Assembly (NCBI GenBank): GCA_025351525.1 | Contig: JANXVV010000505.1 | Location: 1-14,028, forward strand | Reading direction: 5' to 3' | Source of the DNA: Humisphaera sp. | Lineage (GTDB): Bacteria; Planctomycetota; Phycisphaerae; Tepidisphaerales; Tepidisphaeraceae | Length of the DNA: 14,028 nucleotides | Shown here: positions 6,640 to 12,166 of the stretch, in pieces | Layout of the letters: each line of letters begins with the position of its first letter | Numbering within the stretch: the first letter of the stretch is position 1 | The notes under the pieces: generated by a model | Databases searched by the model: none | Told to the model about the DNA's origin: nothing | Seen by the model: the letters and a program-made list of their open reading frames with translations, nothing else | Translations under genes and position numbers: made by a program

Positions 6640-8049
6640 ATGAAACTTAAACCAGTCTCCAGCCCCGATCGTGCCGCCCAACGGCATCACCACTTCAGCC
6701 GTCGAAATTTTCTTCGCGGCATCGGTGTGTGCGTCGCGTTGCCCGCCTTTGAATCGCTTCTCGGTTCCAGCGCCAGCGCGGCCGTAGCGGTGGAAGCAGC
6801 GCCCCTGGCGACAACTGCCTCCGGCATGCCGTTACGAATGGCTTACGTCTACTTCCCTAACGGCGCGATTCAGCCCAACTGGTGGCCCACCGGCGAGGGC
6901 AAGGATCTCCAACTCGCCCGCACCATGAAACCGCTGGAAAGCCTCCGCCAACAATTCCAAATTTTTGGCGGCCTCGATCACCGCAACGCCACCCCCGGTC
7001 CCGATGGGGCCGGCGATCATGCCCGCGCCAGCGGCACCTTCCTCACTGGCGTCCGCGTCAAAAAAACCGCCGGTTCCGACATCCATTGCGGCGTGTCGAT
7101 CGATCAGATCGCCGCCAACCAAGTCGGGCATCTCACCCGATTCCCTTCGCTGGAACTGACCGCCGAGGCCACCCATCGCTCGGGCAATTGCGATTCCGGC
7201 TATTCCTGTGCGTATCAGAATAATCTCTCCTGGCAGTCCGCCACAGTGCCCGTCGCCCCTGAATCCAACCCCCGACTGGTGTTCGAGCGGCTCTTCGGCG
7301 CCGGCCTTCCGGGCGAGCGGGGGAATTCGCTGAAATTGCGAAAAGCGCAGCAGCGCTCGATTCTCGATTTCGTTCTGGAAGACGCCGGCAGTCTCGAAGA
7401 TCAGATGGGCACGCGCGATCGGCAAAAGTTGGATGAATATCTGACCAGTGTGCGCGAGATCGAAAAGCGAATCGAGCAAGCCGAGCGGTTTGGGAAGGCA
7501 CCCGATCCCTCCATGCCCACGCCGGATGGCATTCCGCACAGTTTCAAAGAGCACATTCAGCTCATGTTTGAGATGATGGCTTTGGCATTCCAGACCGATT
7601 CCACCCGCATCGCGACATTCCTGTTGGCCAACGAAGGCAGCAACCGTGCGTTCCCGGAAATCGGCATCCCCGAAGGGCACCATTTCCTGTCGCACCATCG
7701 AAGTCAGCAGGACATGGTCGACAAGGTTGCCGAGATTGATCTGTTCTACATGCAGCAGTTCGCCGGCTTCCTGGAAAAACTGGATCGGGCGAAGGATCTG
7801 GATGGCCAGTCAATCCTGCATAATTCCATGATTGTCTACGGCTCCGGTCACTCCGATGCCAACCGCCATACCCATGTGAATCTCCCGGTGCTGTTGGCCG
7901 GTGCCGGCGGCGGCTCGCTGACGCCCGGCCGCCATGTGACGTTCGACGGCCAACCGATGACGAACCTCTTCCTGAGCATGGCGGATCGGTTGGGAGTGAG
8001 CGGGTTGAAGCAGTTCGGCGATTCTACAGGGCGTGTGAAGGGGATTTGA
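6640..8049 (+). CDS. DUF1552 protein with Tat signal
   Basis: 469 aa with AAGG seven bases before the ATG. Residues 20-26 read SRRNFLR, a twin-arginine motif, followed by a hydrophobic stretch and an Ala-rich cleavage region, so export in folded form is expected. The mature part begins LRMAYVYFPNGAIQPNWWPT and shows the DUF1552 pattern: FGGLDHRNA, a GDHARASGTFLTG stretch, SIDQIAANQVG, and near the end MIVYGSGHSDANRHTHVNLPVLLAG. This domain resembles DUF1501/sulfatase-like folds (known family relation). It is nearly always paired with the DUF1592-type cytochrome protein, as it is here. The reaction is not known. Nothing appears damaged. Confidence 0.92.
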   Translation: MKLKPVSSPDRAAQRHHHFSRRNFLRGIGVCVALPAFESLLGSSASAAVAVEAAPLATTASGMPLRMAYVYFPNGAIQPNWWPTGEGKDLQLARTMKPLESLRQQFQIFGGLDHRNATPGPDGAGDHARASGTFLTGVRVKKTAGSDIHCGVSIDQIAANQVGHLTRFPSLELTAEATHRSGNCDSGYSCAYQNNLSWQSATVPVAPESNPRLVFERLFGAGLPGERGNSLKLRKAQQRSILDFVLEDAGSLEDQMGTRDRQKLDEYLTSVREIEKRIEQAERFGKAPDPSMPTPDGIPHSFKEHIQLMFEMMALAFQTDSTRIATFLLANEGSNRAFPEIGIPEGHHFLSHHRSQQDMVDKVAEIDLFYMQQFAGFLEKLDRAKDLDGQSILHNSMIVYGSGHSDANRHTHVNLPVLLAGAGGGSLTPGRHVTFDGQPMTNLFLSMADRLGVSGLKQFGDSTGRVKGI

Positions 8050-8056
8050 ATTCAAT

Positions 8057-8099
8057 GGTGGCATGGGCGTCCCGCCCGTGTCTTGCGTTGCCAATGCCA
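8057..8099 (+). repeat. Truncated copy of the dispersed palindromic repeat
   Basis: GGTGGCATGGGCGTC, then CCGCCCGTG and loop TCTTGCGTTG match the reverse complement of 2784-2849 with few changes; the second arm is lost after about 8099. It starts 7 bases after the DUF1552 stop codon. An unrelated 6-bp hairpin (TGGCGG-CTGA-CCGCCA) follows at 8179-8194 with no T-tract. Otherwise nothing is visible between 8100 and 8270. Confidence 0.75.
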
Positions 8100-8270
8100 T
8101 GCACTTGACGGGAAGTGTTCTGCAATTCATGCCAATAGAGAGTGTGAACTGGCAGGTGAGAGACGGCGACGAGCCCAGTGGCGGCTGACCGCCAGTCCAG
8201 GTATTGAAATTCAGCAAACTGCCGATTGATTACCCCTTAATTCGATAACCCTCCAACACGCTGGAACAGT

Positions 8271-8496
8271 TCACTTTTCGGCCAACGCGCCCCGAGCTCG
8301 TGCAAGCCGATCATCGTAATCTTCCGCAAAGACTTCGTGCAATGCGCTCTCAAGCTGCCCTTCAATCCTGCAAAAAACTGCACGTTCCACCGGTCGGAGT
8401 TGATGCGGAATTTTCATTGGAAGCAAGCCATTCAAAGAGAACCAAAGCCTCTTCGCGCGTGAGTGCGATTTGAATTTTTGTTTGCTCGATTGTCAT
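8271..8496 (-). pseudogene. Small immunity-like gene with one frameshift
   Basis: The ATG at 8496 has a good ribosome site (GAGGA, 8 bases before). It reads MTIEQTKIQIALTREEALVL, then FEWLASNENSAS, and stops at a TGA at 8364. Around 8400 the reading jumps one base and continues as LRPVERAVFCRIEGQLES, then ALHEVFAEDYDDRLARARG and ALAEK, stopping at 8271. Joined, the two halves give about 75 residues with the look of a conserved small acidic protein (a LTREEALVLFEWL helix, then a C-terminal RARGALAEK helix). One base too many (or two lost) explains the break. Its start overlaps the stop of the toxin stub by four bases (ATGA), which is what suggests an immunity role; that role is inference. Confidence 0.6.
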
Positions 8497-8594
8497 TTTG
8501 ACTTTCCTCGTTCAGAAAAGCCGACCCCTACAAAGCCAAAATCCTTGCCGTGCTTTGTGAATACTTTTTGAAGATTCCGATCGGACAATCTCAC
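8493..8594 (-). pseudogene. Colicin-D-like toxin stub (33 aa)
   Basis: From the GTG at 8594 the frame reads LSDRNLQKVFTKHGKDFG and then FVGVGFSERGKSK, ending in a TGA that overlaps the next ATG. The same frame is open back to 8606, where a TAA closes it. FxKHxxDFG preceded by LSDRNLQ is, from memory, the conserved histidine-centred motif of colicin-D-like nuclease domains, which usually run about 100 residues with a GNWN stretch after DFG. Here that stretch and everything after are missing, so the domain looks internally deleted or shortened. It sits 48 bases downstream of the tRNA-Pro 3' end. Confidence 0.45.
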
Positions 8595-8642
8595 GTTTTT
8601 GACTCGTTACCTTAACCAGTGCAAGACGTCCGATCCATCAAA

Positions 8643-8716
8643 TCAGGGTGACAGGATTCGAACCTGCGACTTTCAGACCCCCAGCCTGACGCTCTACCAA
8701 ACTGAGCTACACCCTG
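8643..8716 (-). tRNA. tRNA-Pro (anticodon GGG)
   Basis: On the minus strand the acceptor stem CAGGGTG pairs perfectly with CACCCTG, followed by discriminator A. The D stem is GCTC/GAGC. The anticodon stem TCAGG/TCTGA (one G-U pair) encloses loop CTGGGGG with anticodon GGG. The T arm is GCAGG-TTCGAAT-CCTGT. A C1-G72 pair and G37 are expected for bacterial tRNA-Pro. The 3' CCA is not encoded. All arms are intact. Confidence 0.95.
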
Positions 8717-8727
8717 CTGATACTTCT

Positions 8728-8757
8728 ATCGTATCCGCTCATCCCACCGCGCGTCAA
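8728..8757 (-). promoter_or_regulatory. Promoter of tRNA-Pro
   Basis: On the minus strand TTGACG at 8757-8752 and TACGAT at 8733-8728 are separated by 18 bp. The -10 box ends 11 bases before the tRNA, placing the transcription start about 5 bases before its 5' end. Confidence 0.6.
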
Positions 8758-8986
8758 ACCGTGTGGTGTGATTTGCAGCCGAATTAATTCAAAGAGTTTC
8801 GAAAATGATTTAGTCGGATTGCTTGCGGAATCTTTCGGAGAGATCGGTCTTTGCCGCTCGCGACTTAGCCGTTTCGCGTGCGTAACGGATCGGACAGCTA
8901 AGCCGCAAGCGGCGTCAAAATACGCGGAGTCGAAAAATGCGATACATGCGGAAATTGAATCGCGTGCCATCAAAACAACTCCCGCC
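8758..8986. other. Gene-free stretch between tRNA-Pro and purD
   Basis: Open frames here on both strands have no recognisable protein character. The only structure seen is a short hairpin GCCGC-AA-GCGGC at 8902-8913 with no T-tract. I see no gene. Confidence 0.5.
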
Positions 8987-9015
8987 TTGTCCTACCCGTC
9001 ATACGCTCTTACACT
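8987..9015 (+). promoter_or_regulatory. Possible purD promoter
   Basis: TTGTCC and TACACT (4 of 6 each to consensus) with a 17-bp spacer, ending 39 bases before the purD ATG. No purine riboswitch fold was recognised in the short leader. Confidence 0.35.
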
Positions 9016-9054
9016 GCCCGTCAAGTCCCTAAGTCCTCGGAGTCAACGAATCTC

Positions 9055-10332
9055 ATGAAAGTGTTACTTATCGGCGGTGGTGGTCGGGAACATGCTTTGG
9101 CCTGGAAATTGGCGGCTTCGCCCCTGGTGACGGAACTCTTCGTCGCGCCGGGGAATCCGGGGACCGCGCAATTCGCCGCGAATGTCGCGATCGGGGTCAT
9201 GGATTTTGACGGGATCGAAAAATTCGTCCGCAAAACGGGCATTCAATTCGTCGTGATCGGGCCGGAGGATCCGTTGGCGGGTGGATTGACCGATCGGTTG
9301 CAGGCGATGGGGATAAAGGTGTTCGGCCCGACGAAGGAAGCCGCGCAGATGGAGGCGGACAAGTGGTTTGCGAAAGAGATCATGCGGCAGCAGTCGATCC
9401 CGACCGCCGACGCCCGCAGTTTCACCGATGCCGGGGCCGCCGAGGAATATGTCCGCGTGCGCGATGAACCATGCGTGATCAAAGCGACCGGCCTGGCGAA
9501 GGGGAAGGGCGTCACGGTCTGCGCCCGGTCAAGCGATGCGCTGGACACCATCGATCGGATCATGCGCAAGAAGGAATTTGGCGGCGCAGGCACCCGCATC
9601 ATCATCGAAGAAATTCTGCACGGCCCGGAATGCTCGATCCTCGCGTTCGTCGATCGCCGGAATATCTACGTGATGGAAAGCGCGCAGGACCACAAGCCGA
9701 TCGACGACGGCGACACCGGCCCGATGACCGGCGGCATGGGGGCCTACTCGCCGACCCCGGTCGTGACCGATGCGATTCTCAGCACCATCGAGCGTGAGAT
9801 TCTCGTCCCGACCGTCGACGGCCTGCTGCGCGAGGGAATCGAATATCGCGGCATTCTCTACGCGGGTCTAATGCTCACCAGCAATGGCCCGCGCGTGCTC
9901 GAATTCAATTGCCGTTTCGGCGATCCGGAAACCCAGCCGTTGATGATGCGATTGCAGAGTGACCTGATGGAAGTGATGCTCGCCGTCGCCGATGGGCGAC
10001 TGGATGAGGTCGAGTTGAAGTGGGATCCCCGGCCGGCGATCAGCGTTGTCGCGACGAGCAAGGGATATCCCGGCAAATACTCGACCGGCGTGCCGATCAG
10101 CGGCATTGCATCTGCCGAGGCGCTGCCGGATGTGAAGGTCTTCCATGGCGGTACGCGGTTCGAGGCGGACGGCAGGAGCGTGCTGACCGATGGAGGCCGT
10201 GTGTTGAGCGTGACCGCTCTTGGAAACACCATTGCTGAGGCGCAGAATCGCGCGTATGAAGCGATGAAAATGATTCACTTCGACGGCATGCACTATCGGC
10301 GGGACATCGGGCACTGGGCCGTAGGGCGATAA
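9055..10332 (+). CDS. purD: Phosphoribosylamine-glycine ligase (GARS)
   Basis: 425 aa, the normal length. It joins glycine to 5-phosphoribosylamine using ATP, the second step of de novo purine synthesis, in the cytoplasm. Seen in order: the N-domain MKVLLIGGGGREHALAWKL; GPEDPLAGGLTDRL; the ATP-grasp lid CVIKATGLAKGKGVTV; EEILHGPECSILAFVD; the signature QDHKPIDDGDTGPMTGGMGA; and the metal-binding end LEFNCRFGDPETQPLM. The start MKVLLIGGGG is the family's usual one; GGAG lies 12 bases upstream, a rather long spacing. It stands alone rather than in a pur operon and is followed by its own terminators. All key motifs are intact. Confidence 0.97.
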   Translation: MKVLLIGGGGREHALAWKLAASPLVTELFVAPGNPGTAQFAANVAIGVMDFDGIEKFVRKTGIQFVVIGPEDPLAGGLTDRLQAMGIKVFGPTKEAAQMEADKWFAKEIMRQQSIPTADARSFTDAGAAEEYVRVRDEPCVIKATGLAKGKGVTVCARSSDALDTIDRIMRKKEFGGAGTRIIIEEILHGPECSILAFVDRRNIYVMESAQDHKPIDDGDTGPMTGGMGAYSPTPVVTDAILSTIEREILVPTVDGLLREGIEYRGILYAGLMLTSNGPRVLEFNCRFGDPETQPLMMRLQSDLMEVMLAVADGRLDEVELKWDPRPAISVVATSKGYPGKYSTGVPISGIASAEALPDVKVFHGGTRFEADGRSVLTDGGRVLSVTALGNTIAEAQNRAYEAMKMIHFDGMHYRRDIGHWAVGR

Positions 10333-10338
10333 CATAGC

Positions 10339-10360
10339 CCAGTGTTTGACACCGGTTTTT
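10339..10360 (+). terminator. First purD terminator (imperfect stem)
   Basis: CCAGTGT-TTG-ACACCGG with one A-C mismatch, then five T. It begins 7 bases after the purD stop. It is the first of two tandem 27-28-base units (10334-10361 and 10365-10391). Confidence 0.65.
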
Positions 10361-10369
10361 CAATATAGC

Positions 10370-10390
10370 CCGGTGTTTACACCGGTTTTT
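10370..10390 (+). terminator. Second purD terminator
   Basis: Perfect CCGGTGT/ACACCGG stem followed by TTTTT. The unit repeats the preceding terminator at a spacing of 31 bases, so the pair looks duplicated. Confidence 0.75.
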
Positions 10391-10412
10391 CCTTCGCGAT
10401 CGCGAAGGAAAA
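10387..10412. repeat. 26-bp perfect palindrome
   Basis: Perfectly self-complementary, centred between 10399 and 10400, with the core CCTTCGCGATCGCGAAGG flanked by T4 and A4. It shares its T-run with the second terminator and, read from the minus strand, also ends in T4, so it could stop transcription in both directions. It contains GCGATCGC. Confidence 0.85.
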
Positions 10413-10678
10413 GCGGCAGCCCATAAGCGGGTCGAACCACCATTCCGTGAAACTTTGGCCACAGCACTCGCCGTGGCGAACTAAATCGCGTACAATGCCT
10501 GACCGGAATATACACCGCGAAGTTCGCGGTAGCCTCGACACTCTCGCCACCGGTGCATCGCCTGCTCGCGATGTCACCGGTCTGCTGGATTGATGACGCC
10601 GCTCGTCAAATGCAACGATGAACCTGGCCGCCTGGCAATCGTGAGACACGACCCAGCCGCCGTTTTCGCGAAGGTAGA
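10413..10678. other. Gene-free leader before the 206-aa gene
   Basis: No convincing gene on either strand. A 17-base near-palindrome ACCGCGAAGTTCGCGGT (two 8-base arms around a G) lies at 10514-10530, close behind a TACAAT at 10491-10496. It could be an operator, but no good -35 box is seen. Confidence 0.4.
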
Positions 10679-11299
10679 GTGAATCACATGACGCCAAAGA
10701 CGATGTCCGCTCCTGTCGGTATGACGATGGCCGCTCAAAAGACGCTGGCCCATCCGATCGATATCGAAATGTTCCTTTCCAAGCTCGGTGCCAAGGATCG
10801 CGCCAATGCCGAAAAGCATCTGGCCGCCTGCGATGCCGAAGGCGACCCGCGCCACGGATTGCTCTGGCGACGAATGGCCTGCGCGCTCAAGACGCTGGCC
10901 CCGCACGCCACCAAAGTGAATGGCCGCGAAAGCGTCCAGTTCTACGTGCCGGATGGCAAGTACAAGCTGCAGGTGTTCGCCCTGCACGATGCCCGCGATG
11001 GAAAACTGTATCTGTACACCGGCAACGTGTTGAAGGAAGCCTGCAAAGCGGGCGTGCTGGTGGCGCCGAAGGGCACCGCCGCCAAGGGATTCTACACGGT
11101 GCCGAAGTCTCCTGATCTTTTGCAGATCGAAGAGTTGGATGAGAACACACCGGAACCCGCAGTGTTCTTCAAGCACATGCTGGGATGGAGCCGCAAGGCG
11201 ATCCGGATCATCCTGCCGACCACCAGCGCCGAATCGCATATCGCGGCGGCGGAACATATCTGCGTGATCTCGGCAGCGGGGTTCGCGACGGCGACTTGA
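10679..11299 (+). CDS. Conserved-looking protein of unknown function
   Basis: 206 aa from a GTG at 10679 with AAGG four bases before; an ATG at 10688 (203 aa) is the alternative start. I do not recognise the family. There is no signal peptide or membrane segment. The N-terminal half is helical and charged (DIEMFLSKLGAKDRANAEKH), followed by a beta-rich middle (VQFYVPDGKYKLQVFALHDA, then KLYLYTGN) and a C-terminal part with ALA/GLY-rich strands ending IRIILPTTSAES. Codon use is strongly GC-ending and unbroken, which supports a real gene. It is transcribed alone, with a strong terminator 31 bases downstream. Confidence 0.85.
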   Translation: MNHMTPKTMSAPVGMTMAAQKTLAHPIDIEMFLSKLGAKDRANAEKHLAACDAEGDPRHGLLWRRMACALKTLAPHATKVNGRESVQFYVPDGKYKLQVFALHDARDGKLYLYTGNVLKEACKAGVLVAPKGTAAKGFYTVPKSPDLLQIEELDENTPEPAVFFKHMLGWSRKAIRIILPTTSAESHIAAAEHICVISAAGFATAT

Positions 11300-11317
11300 A
11301 TTTGAGATCCTCAAATT
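11299..11317 (+). other. Hairpin at the stop codon
   Basis: AATTTGAG-ATC-CTCAAATT, an 8-bp perfect stem starting at the last base of the stop codon. There is no T-tract. It may protect the mRNA end. Confidence 0.45.
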
Positions 11318-11329
11318 GAATTGGGATGA

Positions 11330-11355
11330 GGGCGGGCAGAAATGCCCGCCCTTTT
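11330..11355 (+). terminator. Rho-independent terminator
   Basis: Stem GGGCGGGCA/TGCCCGCCC (9 bp), loop GAAA, then TTTT. It ends the unknown 206-aa gene. Confidence 0.9.
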
Positions 11356-11391
11356 CCGTTTCTCATCGGTCAAACTATTTCACTCTCCAAG

Positions 11392-11433
11392 CCGGGGCGC
11401 AGCGATGAGCAGCAGCGAATTGCGAAGCCCCGG
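11392..11433. repeat. CCGGGGC inverted repeat
   Basis: CCGGGGC at 11392-11398 and GCCCCGG at 11427-11433 face each other across 28 bases rich in AGCAGC/GCGA. The form resembles dispersed planctomycete intergenic repeats, but no second copy is present in this window. Confidence 0.4.
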
Positions 11434-11480
11434 ATCAGCGGCGGATAAACTTTTTATTGAAAGATAGGCTATTGCCGGGA

Positions 11481-11810
11481 TCAGACTGCAATCACCTCGT
11501 CCCGCGCGATCACAACCTCTTCGCCATGCCCGTAAATCTTGAGTGGCTCAAACACTGTTGCGGACTGATCGGATAACAAAATGACTCGTCGGTCTCGGTG
11601 TTTCATGGCAATCGTCCACATCCACAGCTCGACACTGCCGGCAATGCAGTAGAAGTGGCGGAAGCGAATTTGGCGACATTCACAGGTGCCGCGCACTTCG
11701 TAAGGATGCCATCAATTTGAACGCTCTGGGCCTAGTGCTTGCAACGCGGCATCCGCAGCCAGGCAGAAGTCGCCATCGCTTTCGCCGATAGTGGTTTCAA
11801 CGAGGGTCAT
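11481..11810 (-). pseudogene. Small unknown gene split by an in-frame TGA
   Basis: From the ATG at 11810 the minus strand reads MTLVETTIGESDGDFCLAAD, then AALQALGPERSN and a TGA at 11714-11712. The same frame goes on as WHPYEVRGTCECRQIRF, then RHFYCIAGSVELWMW, TIAMKHRDRRVILLSDQ and a tail ending EEVVIARDEVIAV, stopping at 11481. Together 108 residues plus one TGA. I do not recognise the family. Both halves look coding (Cys- and Trp-bearing, with beta-strand-like segments), so a single nonsense change is the simple reading. A GTG at 11696 could restart the second half as 71 aa. The ribosome site at the first ATG is weak. It follows the 74-aa gene on the same strand. Confidence 0.5.
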
Positions 11811-11883
11811 GATCCGTGGTTTTTACGGTTACATTGTTTGTCAGCAACACGTCACCCAACCATTTGGCGGAACCCCGCGACCA

Positions 11884-12108
11884 TCATTGAACTGAAGCGG
11901 GAGCAGCACCTCGAATCGCCGCCACTTGCTGCCCATAGCTTGCCCTGCCTTTCACCGTGAATGAAATGTTCTCTCGCGCAATCGCTTCCAGCGCGACTTC
12001 GGGGACCAGATGCAAGCCGCCCTCCAGGACACGCCCGGAAAATCGACCCAGCAGAAATGCCAGGGCCTGACGTTCAGTTGCCTTATCTGGAAAGGAGATC
12101 GTGATCAT
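11884..12108 (-). CDS. Small protein of unknown function (74 aa)
   Basis: Start taken at the ATG at 12108, with GGAG 12 bases before; the open frame reaches back to 12204, but that part overlaps the glycosyltransferase end in another frame. The protein reads MITISFPDKATERQALAFLL, then GRFSGRVLEGGLHLVPEVAL, EAIARENISFTVKGRAS and YGQQVAAIRGAAPASVQ: strand, helix, strand, helix, strand, typical of a compact cytoplasmic protein. I have the impression of having seen similar short proteins in planctomycetes but cannot name a family. It lies 58 bases after the glycosyltransferase on the same strand, so it may be co-transcribed. Confidence 0.6.
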   Translation of the reverse strand: MITISFPDKATERQALAFLLGRFSGRVLEGGLHLVPEVALEAIARENISFTVKGRASYGQQVAAIRGAAPASVQ

Positions 12109-12166
12109 GCCTTGATCTTGCTCCGATTGATAACGCCGTGCAACGCGGGACAGTTGACCGGCCAAG

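Noticed and set aside
8599..8787. Plus-strand 62-aa open frame with GDRIRTCDFQTPSLTLY
   Set aside because: It is the antisense of tRNA-Pro; this peptide type is a well-known false protein read across tRNA genes.
8768..9058. 96-aa plus-strand frame ending in ATGA overlap with purD
   Set aside because: The overlap is tempting, but the protein has no strand/helix pattern or recognisable motif, and the proposed purD promoter lies within it.
10377..10697. 106-aa minus-strand frame containing SFTEWWFDPLMG
   Set aside because: It covers the palindrome and the leader of the next gene, with no ribosome site or family likeness; probably chance or repeat-derived.
11712..11714. Selenocysteine reading of the in-frame TGA
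   Set aside because: No SECIS-like hairpin is evident directly after the TGA and the neighbouring residues match no known selenoprotein; a nonsense mutation is simpler.
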